From positions 91,584 to 155,583 of the forward strand of contig JAIXOL010000024.1 in NCBI GenBank assembly GCA_027486845.1: a stretch of 64,000 nt of DNA. Direction: 5' to 3'. The DNA is from Cytophagaceae bacterium. Lineage in GTDB: Bacteria > Bacteroidota > Bacteroidia > Cytophagales > Spirosomataceae. The position numbers were made by a program, and so were the translations under genes. Shown piece by piece: positions 10,478 to 19,690 of this stretch; the first letter of the stretch is position 1, and each line of letters starts with the position of its first letter. The notes under the pieces are model-generated. The model did not search any database. It was not told the DNA's origin and was given only the letters and a program-made list of their open reading frames with translations.

Positions 10478-10993
10478 ATGGCTTTAATGGAATTAAAAGA
10501 AGCGAAAGATAAATTTATCCATACATGGGGTACGCTTGCCACTCAATGGGGTATAAACCGCACTATGGCTCAGATACACGCTTTGCTTTTGCTTTCACCT
10601 CGGTCAATGAATGCTGATGAAATCATGGCCGACCTACAAATTTCGAGAGGAAACGTGAACATGAACCTCAGAGATTTAATGGATTGGGGATTGATTTACA
10701 AACAACTCTTACCCGGAGAAAGAAAGGAATTTTTCATTGCAGAGAAAGATATTTGGAAAGTTGCCAAGCAAATTGCTAAAGAACGACGACGCCGAGAAAT
10801 CGGGCCATTAATCGAGGCAATGGAAGATTTAAAGGAGGGAATACAACCCGACACAGAAGAAAAAGAAGAATTCTTGAAAATAGTAAACGAAATTAGCAAG
10901 GTTTCGGTATTTGCCGATAATACAATGACATCTTTACTAAAATCAGATGAAAATTGGTTATTAAATAATTTTATAAAAGTCTTTAATAAATAG
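10478..10993 (+). CDS. GbsR/MarR family transcriptional regulator
   Basis: A 171-residue winged-helix protein. The N-terminal helix is followed by WGINRTMAQIHALLLLS and a recognition region SRGNVNMNLRDLMDWGLIY, then the wing GERKEFFIAE, which is the order seen in GbsR/CtrR-type MarR relatives. The C-terminal half is helical (LIEAMEDLKEGI) and likely forms the dimer. Members control osmolyte transport or membrane-protein genes, but the target here is unknown. It is monocistronic and followed by two strong hairpin terminators. It diverges from pepP, so autoregulation through the shared AT-rich gap is possible. Confidence 0.85.
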   Translation: MALMELKEAKDKFIHTWGTLATQWGINRTMAQIHALLLLSPRSMNADEIMADLQISRGNVNMNLRDLMDWGLIYKQLLPGERKEFFIAEKDIWKVAKQIAKERRRREIGPLIEAMEDLKEGIQPDTEEKEEFLKIVNEISKVSVFADNTMTSLLKSDENWLLNNFIKVFNK

Positions 10994-10996
10994 TGA

Positions 10997-11023
10997 CATG
11001 ACTTCTCGGAGTCATGGTTTTTT
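10997..11023 (+). terminator. Hairpin terminator after the GbsR-like gene
   Basis: CATGACT (10997-11003) pairs with AGTCATG (11010-11016) around a 6-base loop and is followed by GTTTTTT. It starts 3 bases after the stop codon. Confidence 0.7.
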
Positions 11024-11039
11024 GGAGTTTTTGTGGTCA

Positions 11040-11081
11040 AGCAGTAATTTTCTCATAGATAGAGAATTACTGCTTTTTTTA
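11040..11081 (+). terminator. Second, stronger hairpin terminator
   Basis: A 14-base stem AGCAGTAATTTTCT / AGAGAATTACTGCT (one wobble pair) with a 7-base loop and a run of seven T. Tandem terminators behind one gene are notable. Confidence 0.8.
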
Positions 11082-11230
11082 TCTGAAGAAGGACATTGAT
11101 AAGTTCGACAACAAATTAGTAAACAAAAATACCCTACTTAAATTACTGATAATCAATACTTTATCACTTCGAATAACCGTATCGAATTATGTATCTTGTT
11201 TCTTTTGTCTGAATACTTAAATACGACCTG

Positions 11231-11383
11231 CTAAAATGACCTTTCAATATTTTTCTTTTTTTTCCAAGGTGCAGTAGTTTGTCGAGATAAATCATATAAA
11301 AAATATAAGACTACTCCCAAAAAAATAAGAAAAATAATTCGAAATATTTTTTGATTCCGATTTGTAGAATTATTATTTGACAT
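11231..11383 (-). CDS. Small single-pass membrane protein (50 residues)
   Basis: An ATG at 11383 opens 50 codons on the minus strand. The product has a polar N-terminus with several Asn, one transmembrane helix (IIFLIFLGVVLYFLY, about residues 17-32), the motif DLSRQTTAPWKKKK and a short basic tail. The topology is probably N-in or N-out single pass with the basic tail facing the cytosol. I recall similar DLSRQTTAPW-type mini-proteins in other Cytophagales, but that is memory, not a search. It lies upstream of the SixA-like phosphatase on the same strand only in the sense of direction: transcription proceeds away from that gene. Function is unknown. Confidence 0.6.
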   Translation of the reverse strand: MSNNNSTNRNQKIFRIIFLIFLGVVLYFLYDLSRQTTAPWKKKKNIERSF

Positions 11384-11444
11384 AACAAATGCTTTTTATT
11401 AACTCTTAGATAAGCGTTATAGTCGCAAAGGCGTTTTTATTAAT

Positions 11445-11957
11445 TTAAGATTGGTTGATATTCTGTGGAGAATAATAACCCAAAAACTTAGCCATTTTAC
11501 TTGATACCTCCGCCCATTTGATATTTTCAAAAGCTAAAATCATAACACCTGATTTATCCATTGAGCCGCCAACATCTGCACGGGTAAGATATTCTGAAAA
11601 AAATGTAACATCTGGATTATGACCAAAAATAGCTACAACATTAACAGTTTCATCTAATTGATTAACTGCTGATAAATAACTACGAGGACCACCACCATAA
11701 AGGGCATCATCAATTAAGATTGCATCGGCATCGTAGTTTAATTGTTCTGCAAAAATCTTTGCAGTCGCTTTGGCTCGTTCGGCGGCACTACTTACAATAA
11801 GGTCGAATTTAACATCAGTTGCGGCCAAAAACTTACCCATTCGGGCAGACTCAATGATACCAGTTGAGGTTAAATCTCGGTCGATATCACGAAACATTGG
11901 AGAGTTTCCTCCCTCTTCAGCTGTCGCATGACGAATTAAGTATAGGGTTTTATTCAT
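11445..11957 (-). CDS. SixA-like histidine phosphatase family protein
   Basis: A 170-residue member of the histidine phosphatase superfamily. The catalytic His is in TLYLIRHATAEEGG at the N-terminus, a second basic site in SSAAERAKATAKI, and the second His in IFGHNPDVTFF. The short length and absence of a cap domain match the SixA branch, which dephosphorylates phosphohistidine proteins. The start at 11957 (MNKTLYLIRHA) is preferred over the one three codons upstream because family members begin two to three residues before TLYL. It has no export signal and is monocistronic. Target protein unknown. Confidence 0.85.
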   Translation of the reverse strand: MNKTLYLIRHATAEEGGNSPMFRDIDRDLTSTGIIESARMGKFLAATDVKFDLIVSSAAERAKATAKIFAEQLNYDADAILIDDALYGGGPRSYLSAVNQLDETVNVVAIFGHNPDVTFFSEYLTRADVGGSMDKSGVMILAFENIKWAEVSSKMAKFLGYYSPQNINQS

Positions 11958-12084
11958 AGTTTCCATGGTTTTGGCACGAATATACGAGCATTGTTGAAAA
12001 AAAACTTAATTTTACCTAAATTTTTATTGAATAAAAATCGAAAATTCTGCCGAAGTATTTATTTAGTCTATTAAGTATCGACAA

Positions 12085-12525
12085 TTAAAATGGTATCTCT
12101 TTTTTCATTACCACAGCCGAGGACGGACAAACCAACGCAAATTGTTGACTACTTTGAATTTCAATTGGCACATTTACTCGTTTAATTACTGCATAATTGC
12201 ACTTTTTCTCAAAAAAATCTTTTGCGGTCGTTGTGAATAAATAAAGTACTTTTATATTTTTTGTTTTGACATATGCTTCTAAGTTTTGAACAATTAAAAG
12301 CCCATAACCTTTTCCTTTTTGGGATTCAATGACGCTCAACGAACGTAGCAATCCAATCTTACCATTCATTTCCAAACCAGCCGTACCTATTATTCTACTG
12401 TCCATTTCTAAGGAAAACAATTCTACATTTTTACCAATATCGCTTATTGGCAAATTTGCCAGCGAAAGCAATGCCAATACTTGCGAAACTTTTTCGGGTG
12501 ATGTTTTCTTGAATTCGAGATTCAT
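12085..12525 (-). CDS. GNAT acetyltransferase, ArsN2-like
   Basis: About 146 residues with the GNAT fold. The acetyl-CoA loop is QKGKGYGLLIV and the preceding strand LLRSLSVI. The sequence layout GTAGLEMNGKIGLLRSL, LYLFTTTAKDFFEKK and FALVCPSSAVVMKK matches the pattern of ArsN2 arsenic-resistance N-acetyltransferases, including the conserved CP-SSA ending. No arsenic genes are nearby, so the substrate is unproven. The ATG at 12525 (MNLEFKK) is preferred over the longer frame beginning at 12561 because the extra 12 residues are low-complexity and unlike the family. Confidence 0.75.
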   Translation of the reverse strand: MNLEFKKTSPEKVSQVLALLSLANLPISDIGKNVELFSLEMDSRIIGTAGLEMNGKIGLLRSLSVIESQKGKGYGLLIVQNLEAYVKTKNIKVLYLFTTTAKDFFEKKCNYAVIKRVNVPIEIQSSQQFALVCPSSAVVMKKEIPF

Positions 12526-12618
12526 GGTATTATAGTGATGATTAAAAGACCTCTTACTCAATCTTTAGCACAATAATGCAATGTTTATTATCTCTTCCAA
12601 AAGAAATTAAAAAAACTT

Positions 12619-12626
12619 TATCTTTG
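12619..12626 (+). promoter_or_regulatory. Candidate -7 box (TATCTTTG) for the bestrophin gene
   Basis: An exact TAnnTTTG match about 160 bases before the ATG at 12787, in the gap between divergent genes. The implied leader is long (about 150 nt). Confidence 0.4.
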
Positions 12627-12786
12627 TAGGTCAAAACAAATAATCACTGAGACACGAGAAACAGGATTCGATACGGTTTGCTACAACAATAAAAAACTGA
12701 CTATCAACATATTAACAATTATATTTTCACCGATTTTTTCGTTAAAGTAATTAAAAATCAATCATAAAACACTCCTGAATAGTATT

Positions 12787-13659
12787 ATGTTTATTTATAA
12801 TCCAAAAGATTGGTGGAAACTCATTTTTTATTTCCACAAAGCCGACACTTTCCGTAAACTTTTACCAGCAATGGCGGGAGTAATGATTTATACATTCTTT
12901 ATTTCTTATCTCGAAAACGAAGTTTTCCATTTCATGCCTCTCAAAAACCCGCTTGCCATTCACTCCTTGGTTGGTTTTGTACTTTCATTGTTATTGGTTT
13001 TTCGAACGAATACCTCTTATGACCGTTGGTGGGAAGGACGTAAAATTTGGGGAAGTTTCACGAATAATTCTCGAAATCTCGCCCTAAAACTCAATGCTTT
13101 CCTTCCCGAAAAACATGAAAGTCGAGAAATTTTCAGGATTTTGATTGGCAATTATATTCACATGGTAAAAGACCATCTTCGTGAAAATATAAATCATAAA
13201 TATTTAGAGTTTGTGGCTAAGTATGATGAAGGTTTTTACCTAAATTATAAACATATTCCCAATAGAATCGGACAGGCTATTTATTTGGAAATCAATCGTT
13301 TGTATAAATTAGGTATAATCAACGGGGAACAGTTATTAATTTTGAATAATGAATTGAGTTCGTTTTCAGATAATTTGGGGGCGTGTGAGCGAATTCGAAA
13401 TACATCGATTCCATCTTCATACAATATTTTTATCAAAAAAATGATATTTTTGTATGTTTTCACAATGCCACTGGGATTTGTACTGGAGTTTAAATATTGG
13501 GCAGCACCTATTGTTACGCTGGTATTTTATGCTTTTGCAGGAATTGAAATGATTGCCGAGGAAATCGAAGACCCATTTGGCACCGACAACAATGATTTAC
13601 AACTTGATAGTATCGTAAAAAATATTAAAGCTAACTTAATTGAAATTTTTAAAAATTAA
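12787..13659 (+). CDS. Bestrophin-family anion/cation channel protein
   Basis: A 290-residue membrane protein of the bacterial bestrophin (UPF0187/YneE) family, which forms pentameric ion channels. Hallmarks are the aromatic N-terminus with KDWWKLIFYFHKADTF, a first membrane hairpin (about residues 28-75), the signature FRTNTSYDRWWEGRKIWG near residue 80, and the C-terminal EIEDPFGTDNNDLQLD. The latter is the conserved Pro-Phe-Gly acidic motif. Length and order are normal for the family. It is monocistronic. Ion selectivity cannot be told from the sequence. Confidence 0.92.
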   Translation: MFIYNPKDWWKLIFYFHKADTFRKLLPAMAGVMIYTFFISYLENEVFHFMPLKNPLAIHSLVGFVLSLLLVFRTNTSYDRWWEGRKIWGSFTNNSRNLALKLNAFLPEKHESREIFRILIGNYIHMVKDHLRENINHKYLEFVAKYDEGFYLNYKHIPNRIGQAIYLEINRLYKLGIINGEQLLILNNELSSFSDNLGACERIRNTSIPSSYNIFIKKMIFLYVFTMPLGFVLEFKYWAAPIVTLVFYAFAGIEMIAEEIEDPFGTDNNDLQLDSIVKNIKANLIEIFKN

Positions 13660-13748
13660 TTAGTGACAATCGAATATACGTCATAACATTCTTCGTAACC
13701 TATCGTTTATAATTAACGTCATTAAATTCAAAAAATAATCAACAATCT

Positions 13749-15185
13749 ATGAAGACCAAATTGAATAAGTTTTTTTTAATAATTCTAGTAGTTGGAGTTT
13801 TTTCTTGTAAAATAGATACAGTAGAGCCTACCACGACAGGCACTACAACAAGCACAATAACAAGCCCTAATGCTGCGGCAAATAGCTGGGTTTATGACCA
13901 ACTCAAAGAGTGGTATTTATGGTCGGATAAGCTACCAAGCAAAGATAAAACTAACTTGGCTTTAGTGACAGGTAAAGATGGTGAAGCCGCCGACATAACG
14001 AAACATTATTTCTACTCATTGCTAAATGATTATCCAAATACTGACCGATTTTCGTGGATTCGTGAAAATGTTGCCGACCTTACTGCTTCATTGAGTGGTA
14101 TAAGTACTTCTTTTGGATTTTCTCGTAGTGCTGTTTATTTAGATAATACACAAACAAACGTAGTATTCTTTATTTCAAACGTAATTTTGGGTAGTCCAGC
14201 CGAAAAAGCCGGCTTGAAACGTGGGGATATTATATTGACAATCAACGGTACACAAATTAATGGCACAAACTTTTCATCGTTAATTGCAAATAACGAAACC
14301 GCTACTTTTGGTTTAGGTGAATTTAAGAATGGTGCTTATGTACTTTCGGGAAAAACCATTACGGCTACAAAAGGTGTTGTGCAAAATAATCCGATTCAAT
14401 TTTCAAAAATCATTGAAAAAGGAAATAAAAAAATTGGTTATTTAGTTTATACGCAGTTTTTAGAAACTTTTGACGAGCAACTAAAACAAGTTTTCGGACA
14501 GTTTAAAACTGCTGGTGTCAATGAATTAATATTAGATTTACGCACAAATGGTGGTGGCAGAATTTCTTCAGCGGATTTGATTTCTTCGTTAGTTGTAAAA
14601 AACCTAAACATCAATAATGTAATACATCAAGATGAATGGAATGCCACAATAAAAGCTAAATACCCATCTGTTGCTACACCAACGAAGTTTTCTAATCAAC
14701 CAAATAATTTGAATCTTAACCGTTTGTTTGTGCTTACTTCAAACTCAACAGCCTCTGCCAGTGAACTAGTTATCAATAGTTTACGCCCCTATATGGATGT
14801 TGTAATTGTTGGTCAAAACACTTATGGTAAAAATGTGGGTTCGATAACACTTAAAGACGAATCAAGTCCAGCTCGTTGGTCTTGGGGTATGCAACCAATT
14901 GTATTGCGTACTGTAAATTCGAAGGGAGAATCAGATTACGGCACGAAAACTGGTTTTTCTCCAAATTTTGTAGTATCTGACAACATATATCCCTTCAAAC
15001 CGTGGGGCGATGAAAGTGAGACTTTACTTAAAAAAGCTCTTGAAGTCATTACAGGTGTGGTTATTCCTGCAGAAGCATCGGCGAGTCGTTCATTTAGAAC
15101 TATGAGTACAACAGTTCTTGAACAGAATGTATCTGATAACCCGGCAGATAATCGTAAAGATATGTTTGTAACTTTTCCTAAGTAA
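13749..15185 (+). CDS. S41 family C-terminal processing-type peptidase (lipoprotein)
   Basis: A 478-residue serine protease. The N-terminus is a lipoprotein signal (VVGVFSC, Cys near residue 20). A Thr-rich linker and an N-terminal helical region are followed by a PDZ domain (about 125-195, with GSPAEKAGLKRGDIILTING). The S41 catalytic core contains DLRTNGGG and the nucleophile Ser336 in NSTASASELV, with the general base Lys in YGKNVG. The family trims C-termini or degrades peptides at the cell envelope. It is the last gene before a clear terminator and appears to be transcribed on its own. Confidence 0.9.
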   Translation: MKTKLNKFFLIILVVGVFSCKIDTVEPTTTGTTTSTITSPNAAANSWVYDQLKEWYLWSDKLPSKDKTNLALVTGKDGEAADITKHYFYSLLNDYPNTDRFSWIRENVADLTASLSGISTSFGFSRSAVYLDNTQTNVVFFISNVILGSPAEKAGLKRGDIILTINGTQINGTNFSSLIANNETATFGLGEFKNGAYVLSGKTITATKGVVQNNPIQFSKIIEKGNKKIGYLVYTQFLETFDEQLKQVFGQFKTAGVNELILDLRTNGGGRISSADLISSLVVKNLNINNVIHQDEWNATIKAKYPSVATPTKFSNQPNNLNLNRLFVLTSNSTASASELVINSLRPYMDVVIVGQNTYGKNVGSITLKDESSPARWSWGMQPIVLRTVNSKGESDYGTKTGFSPNFVVSDNIYPFKPWGDESETLLKKALEVITGVVIPAEASASRSFRTMSTTVLEQNVSDNPADNRKDMFVTFPK

Positions 15186-15207
15186 AAGAACGTTATGAGA
15201 AAGAAAA

Positions 15208-15238
15208 AGAAGCTGCCACAAGGGTAGCTTCTTTTTTT
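15208..15238 (+). terminator. Hairpin terminator after the S41 peptidase gene
   Basis: A 10-base stem AGAAGCTGCC / GGTAGCTTCT with one G-T pair, loop ACAAG, followed by TTTTTT. Confidence 0.85.
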
Positions 15239-15384
15239 ATATAGTTTTCCTAAACCACATCACTATTCTACGATAATCTCTTCAAAAACGCCTTTATTTA
15301 TATCATTACAAAAGTGCTATTTTGCACGTTTTTTTTTACATTTGATTATTCAAAAAATCCTAAAACCTTATTGATAGAAGCCTC

Positions 15385-16629
15385 ATGAAAATTCGCCACC
15401 GAGTCCTTTTTATGCTATTCTTACTTTCGATTATTACTTTTCTCGACCGTGTGTGTATGAATGTAGTAAGTAAGTACGTAAAAGCAGATTTACACCTCGA
15501 CAACCAATCTTTTGGCTATATTTTAGGGGCATTTTCACTGGCTTATGCTCTTTTTGAATTACCAACAGGTATTCTTGGTGACAGAATTGGCCCTCGAAAA
15601 ATTTTGACTCGTGTGGTGTTTTGGTGGTCTAGTTTTACTGCCCTAACTGGCACGGCATTTGGATTTGTTTATTTACTCATTGTCAGATTTTTATTTGGTG
15701 CAGGTGAAGCGGGTGCATACCCAAATGCTTCAATTGTAATTTCTCGTTGGTTTCCAGCTGTTGAAGTTGGTAGAGCTCAATCAGTAATTTGGGCAGCTGG
15801 CCGAATCGGTGGAGCATTGACTCCCCTTTTGGTAATTCCTTTGGTGCATACATTTGGTTGGCGTTATGCGTTTTTTATACTTGGAGTGGTTGGCTCTGCA
15901 TGGGCAATGGTATGGTATTTTTGGTTTCGTGATAACCCTGCCGAACATAAAGGAATTACCCCACAAGAAATTGAAGAAATAGAATCGGCTCGCCGACAAG
16001 CACCGGTTAGTCATAAAATCAGTTGGCAGACTATTATCCGAAACCCAAATATTTGGATCCTAATGCTTATGTGTCATTTGTTTTTTTATGCCTCTTATTT
16101 CTTCACAAATTGGTCATCGACTTACTTTCAGGAAGGGCGACACATGAATGAAGACCAAGCCAAAAACTTTGTTTCATTATCTTATTTTTTAGGTGCAATC
16201 GGCTGTGTGGTGGGTGGTTTTGCAAGCGATATTTTCAGTAAAAAGTTTGGTTTAAAACTCGGTCGAAGAATTGTTGGAGTAGCAGGTTTAGGCTCATCGA
16301 GCATCTGTTTTTTAGCCGCTGGAATCACGACCAATAACGAAACAGCGGGATATTTATTAGCTCTTTGTGTATTACTAAAAGACCTAACTTTGCCAGTAGC
16401 TTTTGCAGTTTGTGTAGATATTGGCAAACGAAATTCAGGAACGGTGACGGGAGCGATGAACTTTGCAGGTCAAATGGGTGGATTTTTTATCACCATTATT
16501 TTCGGCACAATCGTGCAGCAAACTGGCAATTTCAACTACCCGCTTTTCTTGATTGCGGCTTGCTTGATTGTAGCTTCGGGGCTTTGGTTTTTTATTGATC
16601 CAACGAAAGAGATTGTTTCGACTGATTGA
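15385..16629 (+). CDS. MFS transporter, anion:cation symporter (hexuronate/galactonate) type
   Basis: A 414-residue 12-helix permease. The loop 2-3 signature is GILGDRIGPRKILTRV, and helix 4 has RFLFGAGEAGAYPNASIVISRWFP, a hallmark of the ACS family that carries glucuronate, galacturonate and galactonate. A cytosolic loop of about 45 residues separates the two halves, and the matching motif GGFASDIFSKKFGLKLGRR lies in the second half. It likely imports sugar acids released by extracellular hydrolases. It is transcribed alone and converges on the nucleotidyltransferase gene. Confidence 0.88.
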   Translation: MKIRHRVLFMLFLLSIITFLDRVCMNVVSKYVKADLHLDNQSFGYILGAFSLAYALFELPTGILGDRIGPRKILTRVVFWWSSFTALTGTAFGFVYLLIVRFLFGAGEAGAYPNASIVISRWFPAVEVGRAQSVIWAAGRIGGALTPLLVIPLVHTFGWRYAFFILGVVGSAWAMVWYFWFRDNPAEHKGITPQEIEEIESARRQAPVSHKISWQTIIRNPNIWILMLMCHLFFYASYFFTNWSSTYFQEGRHMNEDQAKNFVSLSYFLGAIGCVVGGFASDIFSKKFGLKLGRRIVGVAGLGSSSICFLAAGITTNNETAGYLLALCVLLKDLTLPVAFAVCVDIGKRNSGTVTGAMNFAGQMGGFFITIIFGTIVQQTGNFNYPLFLIAACLIVASGLWFFIDPTKEIVSTD

Positions 16630-16649
16630 AAAATATCACATGAAAATTA

Positions 16650-16693
16650 ACATCGGCAAGGTTTAAACCCATAGTGGAACTGATTGCCGATGT
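16650..16693. terminator. Hairpin between convergent genes
   Basis: ACATCGGCAA (16650-16659) pairs with TTGCCGATGT (16684-16693). The loop holds a second small palindrome GGTTTAAACC. There is no strong T-run on either side, so termination is plausible but not certain. Confidence 0.5.
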
Positions 16694-16701
16694 CTACATT
16701 C

Positions 16702-17547
16702 TCAAATTTCATAATTTAATAAAGCTTGCACCTCAGCAATATCATGTTTGCTCGTAAGGTCGGGCAGCACATCTGCAATCTGAATTGTATAAATTCCTTT
16801 CGGATTTTCGTTGGCCCACATACGCACAGTAACTGGAATCTCCTTTTCATTTCTGACAGGATGAAGTGGCGTTTTCTCCAAAAAAGGCATCAAATCTGCA
16901 CTCGTGAAGGCAAAAATATTCCAACTAATACCAATTCTTGGCATTGTTTTTACTATTTCTACCCATTCTTCATCGCTTGGTTTTTCGAGCAAATCAATCA
17001 AATAGCCTTCTGAATCTTTCTTAATAATGGCACAATTTCTCACCCTATCTACCGTATAGCCTTCGGTATCCCAATCGAGCATAGCATTCGGGTACGTTTC
17101 ATCAAGCAGCAATTCAAAAGCTTTTACTGGATACAAATTATCGCCATTACAAACAATAAATCGGCTATTTTTCCATGCAGGAAATTGATTGAGAGCTTGC
17201 TCAATCGCATCAGTTGTGCCGAGTGGTTTTTCACGTCCTACCGGAATATATTGGCGAGCAAAGCCAATTTGCAAACCCCAAGATTTTCCTTCTTGCATCA
17301 ATTTTTCATAGTGAAGTTGCGAAACATCATCTTTAGGATTAAGTAAAAGTACCACTTCTTTGACCCCCGCCACTGACGCATTATATAAAACGTAGTCAAG
17401 AAAGGGGCGGCCATCTTTGCCAAGTCCAATCATCGACTTTGGTAAGGTATTGGCTTGTTCAATCAATTTTGAATCGAGGTTGGTATTTCCTTCTAAATTC
17501 TTTTTCATGCGAGATGACATCCCGCCTGCTAGTATCAATAATTTCAT
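16702..17547 (-). CDS. NTP-transferase family (sugar-1-phosphate nucleotidyltransferase-like) protein
   Basis: A 281-residue nucleotidyltransferase. The nucleotide-binding loop LILAGGMSSRMKKN is at the extreme N-terminus, followed by a PKSMIGLG segment that ends in the usual Pro-Lys, a sugar-phosphate site with EKPLGTTDAIEQAL, and the metal-binding CNGDNLYP near residue 140. The architecture matches glucose-1-phosphate uridylyl/thymidylyl-type enzymes without a C-terminal beta-helix. The loop between the signature and PKSM is about 20 residues longer than usual. Which nucleotide and sugar are used cannot be told from the neighbours. Confidence 0.82.
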   Translation of the reverse strand: MKLLILAGGMSSRMKKNLEGNTNLDSKLIEQANTLPKSMIGLGKDGRPFLDYVLYNASVAGVKEVVLLLNPKDDVSQLHYEKLMQEGKSWGLQIGFARQYIPVGREKPLGTTDAIEQALNQFPAWKNSRFIVCNGDNLYPVKAFELLLDETYPNAMLDWDTEGYTVDRVRNCAIIKKDSEGYLIDLLEKPSDEEWVEIVKTMPRIGISWNIFAFTSADLMPFLEKTPLHPVRNEKEIPVTVRMWANENPKGIYTIQIADVLPDLTSKHDIAEVQALLNYEI

Positions 17548-17552
17548 TTTGT

Positions 17553-17628
17553 GTAAAAAAAACGCATCGACAGCTATATTCCATTTGTTAGATTACGGTG
17601 AATCATTTACAAGTCGAAACGTCGATGC
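17553..17628 (-). terminator. Long-loop hairpin terminator behind the M1 aminopeptidase gene
   Basis: On the minus strand GCATCGAC (17628-17621) pairs with GTCGATGC (17571-17564) and is followed by GTTTTTTTT. The 49-base loop is unusually long for an intrinsic terminator. Confidence 0.6.
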
Positions 17629-17653
17629 AACTGTTCAAAAAAATTTATTCATT

Positions 17654-19627
17654 TTATTTAACGATTAATGTCTTTCCAAAATATTGGTCATTGATTCGTA
17701 AACGCACCAAAAATATTCCACTTGAAAATTCATTCAATGAAATTTGTTTAGAATAATTACCAAATCTTAAAAATTCAATCGCTTCTGATTTAAGCCTTTT
17801 GCCTAATTTATCGAATATTTCTACTTCGACTTCGGCTTGTTTTGATAATCCAAAACTCACAACTAATTGATTATCAGCAGGATTTGGATAAATATTCCAA
17901 TTAACTAAATTCGCATCTTCTTCATTGCCTGTGATGGCTGATGTAACTTTGTTTTCGCTTACATCTTTCAATATTTTACTTTCTGGGTCAAAAATCACTT
18001 GCGAAATTGCTCCTTGCGGTTTTGAAAACGTAATTTCTTGGGTTGCTTTATCGATAAACACTGTTGTGAGACTTTCTGAACCATCGGCCATTACGATTTT
18101 TATATCAACTGGCATCGAAAATACAACTGGGTTTGTACCCGAAGACTGGGCAATGGTAATTTTCAATTCCTTTGATGTTTCGCTTGGATTATATGTATAG
18201 GTGTATTTTGGGTAGCCTTCGCCGTAGACCCATTCCTTAAAAAAGTAATCAAGCTTTAAACCTGTCGTTTCTTCTGCTACTTTCTGAAAATCTTCGGTGG
18301 TGGCAGCCGCATGAGCAACACTCGAGGTAAGGTAATTTTGAAGAATCTTGTAAAATTTATCATCACCCACAATTCCTCGCAACATGTGCAGCACCATTGC
18401 CCCTTTGGAATAACTACGATTATTACTAAAAATTTCGTCTTCGCTATTTATATTCTGCACATACAGCGTCCCGACGGCTCGTTTAGCACGGGTAGCATTA
18501 CTTGAAATATTAGTTTGATACCCACTTTTACCCCCCAAAGCTTCTGCATAAATAGCTTCTCCATAAGTAGCAAATCCTTCATTGAGCCAAATATTTTCCC
18601 AATTTTTACAAGTAATTTTATTGCCAAACCATTGATGAGCCAATTCGTGAGCAACTAAACCACCACCATAACTGCCCATCGAACTGCAAGTTTGATGTTC
18701 CATGCCGCCACTAAAACCACATTGAGCGTGTCCATATTTTTCTTTGATAAATGGGTAAAGTCCAAATTTTTCCGAAAAAAGCTTGAGCATAAAAGGTGTT
18801 TGGTCAAGTTGATTTTTTACATTTGCCGTAAAAGATTCGGGATAAACAAAATGATTAATTGTCATTGAATCACGATCAGAATACTTAAAATAGTTTTTGT
18901 ATTCAGTATAATTTGAACAAGCAATCGAAATTAAATATTGAGCAATTGGATAACGATTTTTCCATTGATAAGTGCGTGTATTATCCTTATTATCAAGCAC
19001 TTTAGTTAAAACACCATTCGAAACTGATACGAAAGAAGCAGGCATTGTAATCCAAACATCAGATGAATCGGCTTTATCGGCAGGAGTATCTTTACATGGA
19101 AACCAATCGGGAGCACCGTAGGGTTCGCTCAAACTCCACACTACTGGTGAATTACTACTTCCGTGTGTTGCAAACGTAAAACTACCGAATGCTGATGAAT
19201 TGGGTTTACCTTGGTAAAATACAATTACACTCAAAGCTTGACCTTGCGAATATGATTTATCGAAATTCAGATTTACCTTATTGGCATCTTGTACAAAAGT
19301 TATGCGTTTGTTATCTAATTTGATAGAATCGACCTTGAGCGGACTACGCAAATCTAAAAAGCAATTCGATGAAGCCGATTTGAGTTTAAAACCAACCGTA
19401 ACCTCTCCTTTTAGATACTGGGACGTATACGAAATGTTCAAATTTAACTTATAGTAAGTCACATCAATTTTATCATCACCAGGGTACGCCACTCTTGCAT
19501 TCCGTAAATCTCGAAAACGCTTAAAAGCTGCTTGCTTTGACTCCGAACAAATACCTGCTCCGTTATCTTGAGCATAACAAGCAAAAGATAAAAGACTGAT
19601 AAAAAGCACTTTAAGGATATTTTTCAT
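17654..19627 (-). CDS. Secreted M1 family aminopeptidase with type IX secretion sorting domain
   Basis: About 657 residues. The ATG at 19627 gives a proper signal peptide (MKNILKVLFISLLSFACYAQ); the longer frame adds 16 unlikely residues. The M1 catalytic domain holds GGMEH (about residue 305), the zinc motif HELAHQWFG (about 326) and the downstream Glu in NEGFATYGEAIY. The exopeptidase motif is GGMEH rather than the usual GxMEN, so the last residue differs. The C-terminal 75 residues, opening WNIYPNPADNQLVVSF and ending FGKTLIVK, are a type A T9SS sorting domain, so the protein is exported across the outer membrane. It probably digests extracellular peptides. It is 15 bases upstream of the TonB-receptor stop and likely cotranscribed with it. 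Confidence 0.92.
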   Translation of the reverse strand: MKNILKVLFISLLSFACYAQDNGAGICSESKQAAFKRFRDLRNARVAYPGDDKIDVTYYKLNLNISYTSQYLKGEVTVGFKLKSASSNCFLDLRSPLKVDSIKLDNKRITFVQDANKVNLNFDKSYSQGQALSVIVFYQGKPNSSAFGSFTFATHGSSNSPVVWSLSEPYGAPDWFPCKDTPADKADSSDVWITMPASFVSVSNGVLTKVLDNKDNTRTYQWKNRYPIAQYLISIACSNYTEYKNYFKYSDRDSMTINHFVYPESFTANVKNQLDQTPFMLKLFSEKFGLYPFIKEKYGHAQCGFSGGMEHQTCSSMGSYGGGLVAHELAHQWFGNKITCKNWENIWLNEGFATYGEAIYAEALGGKSGYQTNISSNATRAKRAVGTLYVQNINSEDEIFSNNRSYSKGAMVLHMLRGIVGDDKFYKILQNYLTSSVAHAAATTEDFQKVAEETTGLKLDYFFKEWVYGEGYPKYTYTYNPSETSKELKITIAQSSGTNPVVFSMPVDIKIVMADGSESLTTVFIDKATQEITFSKPQGAISQVIFDPESKILKDVSENKVTSAITGNEEDANLVNWNIYPNPADNQLVVSFGLSKQAEVEVEIFDKLGKRLKSEAIEFLRFGNYSKQISLNEFSSGIFLVRLRINDQYFGKTLIVK

Positions 19628-19690
19628 GTTCTTATAACTCAAAATTTTTGTTGCTTTACTGTTCACTATTGCCATTTAATGGTGGACTAA

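Noticed and set aside
12085..12525. Arsenic-resistance locus
   Set aside because: Only the acetyltransferase resembles ArsN2; no arsR, arsB/acr3 or arsC gene is nearby.
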